A DNA stretch of 64,000 nucleotides, from positions 364,291 to 428,290 of the forward strand of contig CAUYUJ010004558.1 in the NCBI GenBank assembly GCA_963575745.1, written 5' to 3'. The stretch's first letter is position 1, and each line of letters starts with the position of its first letter. The stretch comes from Prorocentrum cordatum (Eukaryota > Sar > Dinophyceae > Prorocentrales > Prorocentraceae). The notes below the pieces were generated by a model. That model ran no database searches and was not told the origin of the DNA. It saw only the letters and a program-made list of their open reading frames with translations. The position numbers and the translations under genes are program-made. Positions 63,640 to 64,000 of the stretch are shown here, one piece after another.

Positions 63640-64000
63640 CACTTTCGGCATCTGGAGGCTGTCTCCCGGCACTGAGACCATCAAAAATTACCCAGGATGA
63701 AAAGCCAGCCTTGGGGGAGAGGGTCGAGACCCCCAGGGCCCCACGTCACGCAAAAAATGCGACGTCGGAGGAGAGGGTGGCCCTTTGGCTTGCGGACCGG
63801 GGGCAAGAAGGCCGCGGCTCTCTCCAGGATCGGCCATCGAGTTTTTTGTGGCGCGTGCCTGACCCCTTGGTTTCTGCGGACTGGGGCCAGAAGTTCCGAG
63901 GCTGTCAGGGGTCGATCATCGAGGCTTGTTGTTTTTGCATGGCCCCTTGTTTTGGGTGGATCTTGGAAAGATTTCCAAGGTTCTCCAGGGTCGACCATCG
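63640..64000 (+). repeat. Diverged repeat, GGGTCGACCATCGAGG type, with an R2 fragment
   Basis: GGATCGGCCATCGAG, GGGTCGATCATCGAGG and GGGTCGACCATCG recur about every 90-100 bp, with CGGACTGGGGCCAGAAG between. 63645-63775 carries R2-like ATGAAAAGCC and ACGTCGGAGG. No gene seen. Confidence 0.5.

Overview
The window looks like nuclear DNA of a dinoflagellate. Four things seen in the sequence support this. (1) A relic of the dinoflagellate spliced leader lies at 54606-54627, matching the known 22-nt leader (recalled, not searched) at all but one position, with an ATG straight after it. (2) A kinesin gene is split by introns whose donors are mostly GC or GA, with only one good GT, and whose acceptors nearly all read AG|G. 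This is the splice style known from dinoflagellates. (3) A decayed LINE carries RT and endonuclease motifs of the kind common in these genomes. (4) The DNA is GC-rich and filled with triplet microsatellites, minisatellites and short inverted-repeat elements. A large-genome, long-intron lineage such as Prorocentrum is a guess only.

The one gene that can be reconstructed is a plus-strand kinesin from about 6.6 to at least 39.7 kb. Thirteen coding blocks are placed. Exons 1-7 (6624-33326) encode the motor: beta-1 strand, P-loop, switch I, switch II, alpha-4 and the conserved end of the motor. Exons 8-13 (34944 to about 39695) encode coiled coil, including exons of only 57, 36 and 54 nt, and an acidic, Pro/Glu-rich tail with a duplicated LGDFEPIVE motif and an SH3/KOW-like segment. 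Placed exons total roughly 950 codons over 33 kb, so more than 90 percent of the locus is intron. The true start and true 3' end are not certain.

The introns are built from (GAC/GTC)n, (ATC/GAT)n and (GGA/TCC)n arrays, minisatellites (12.0-13.3, 15.1-16.1, 22.9-23.3 kb) and several families of short elements with terminal inverted repeats. One family (four copies) resembles introners: two copies start 14-17 nt inside donors, and one ends 25 nt before an acceptor, between 23-nt direct repeats that include that acceptor. Several exons lie between complementary repeats.

From 40 to 54 kb the DNA is mainly repeats: a 630-bp purine tract, a roughly 100-bp minisatellite in four blocks, an 850-bp (TG)n tract, five 162-bp units that keep an open frame in part, and inverted-repeat elements. 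One or two possible exons lie at 48976-49170 and 49628-49780. From 54.6 to about 59.3 kb lies the degenerate LINE, apparently beginning at the spliced-leader relic. The last 5 kb hold more microsatellites, a foldback element and two weak coding candidates. Most long open frames elsewhere (poly-His, poly-Asp, poly-Ser, Cys-Val and so on) are simply frames read through microsatellites and are not annotated as genes.
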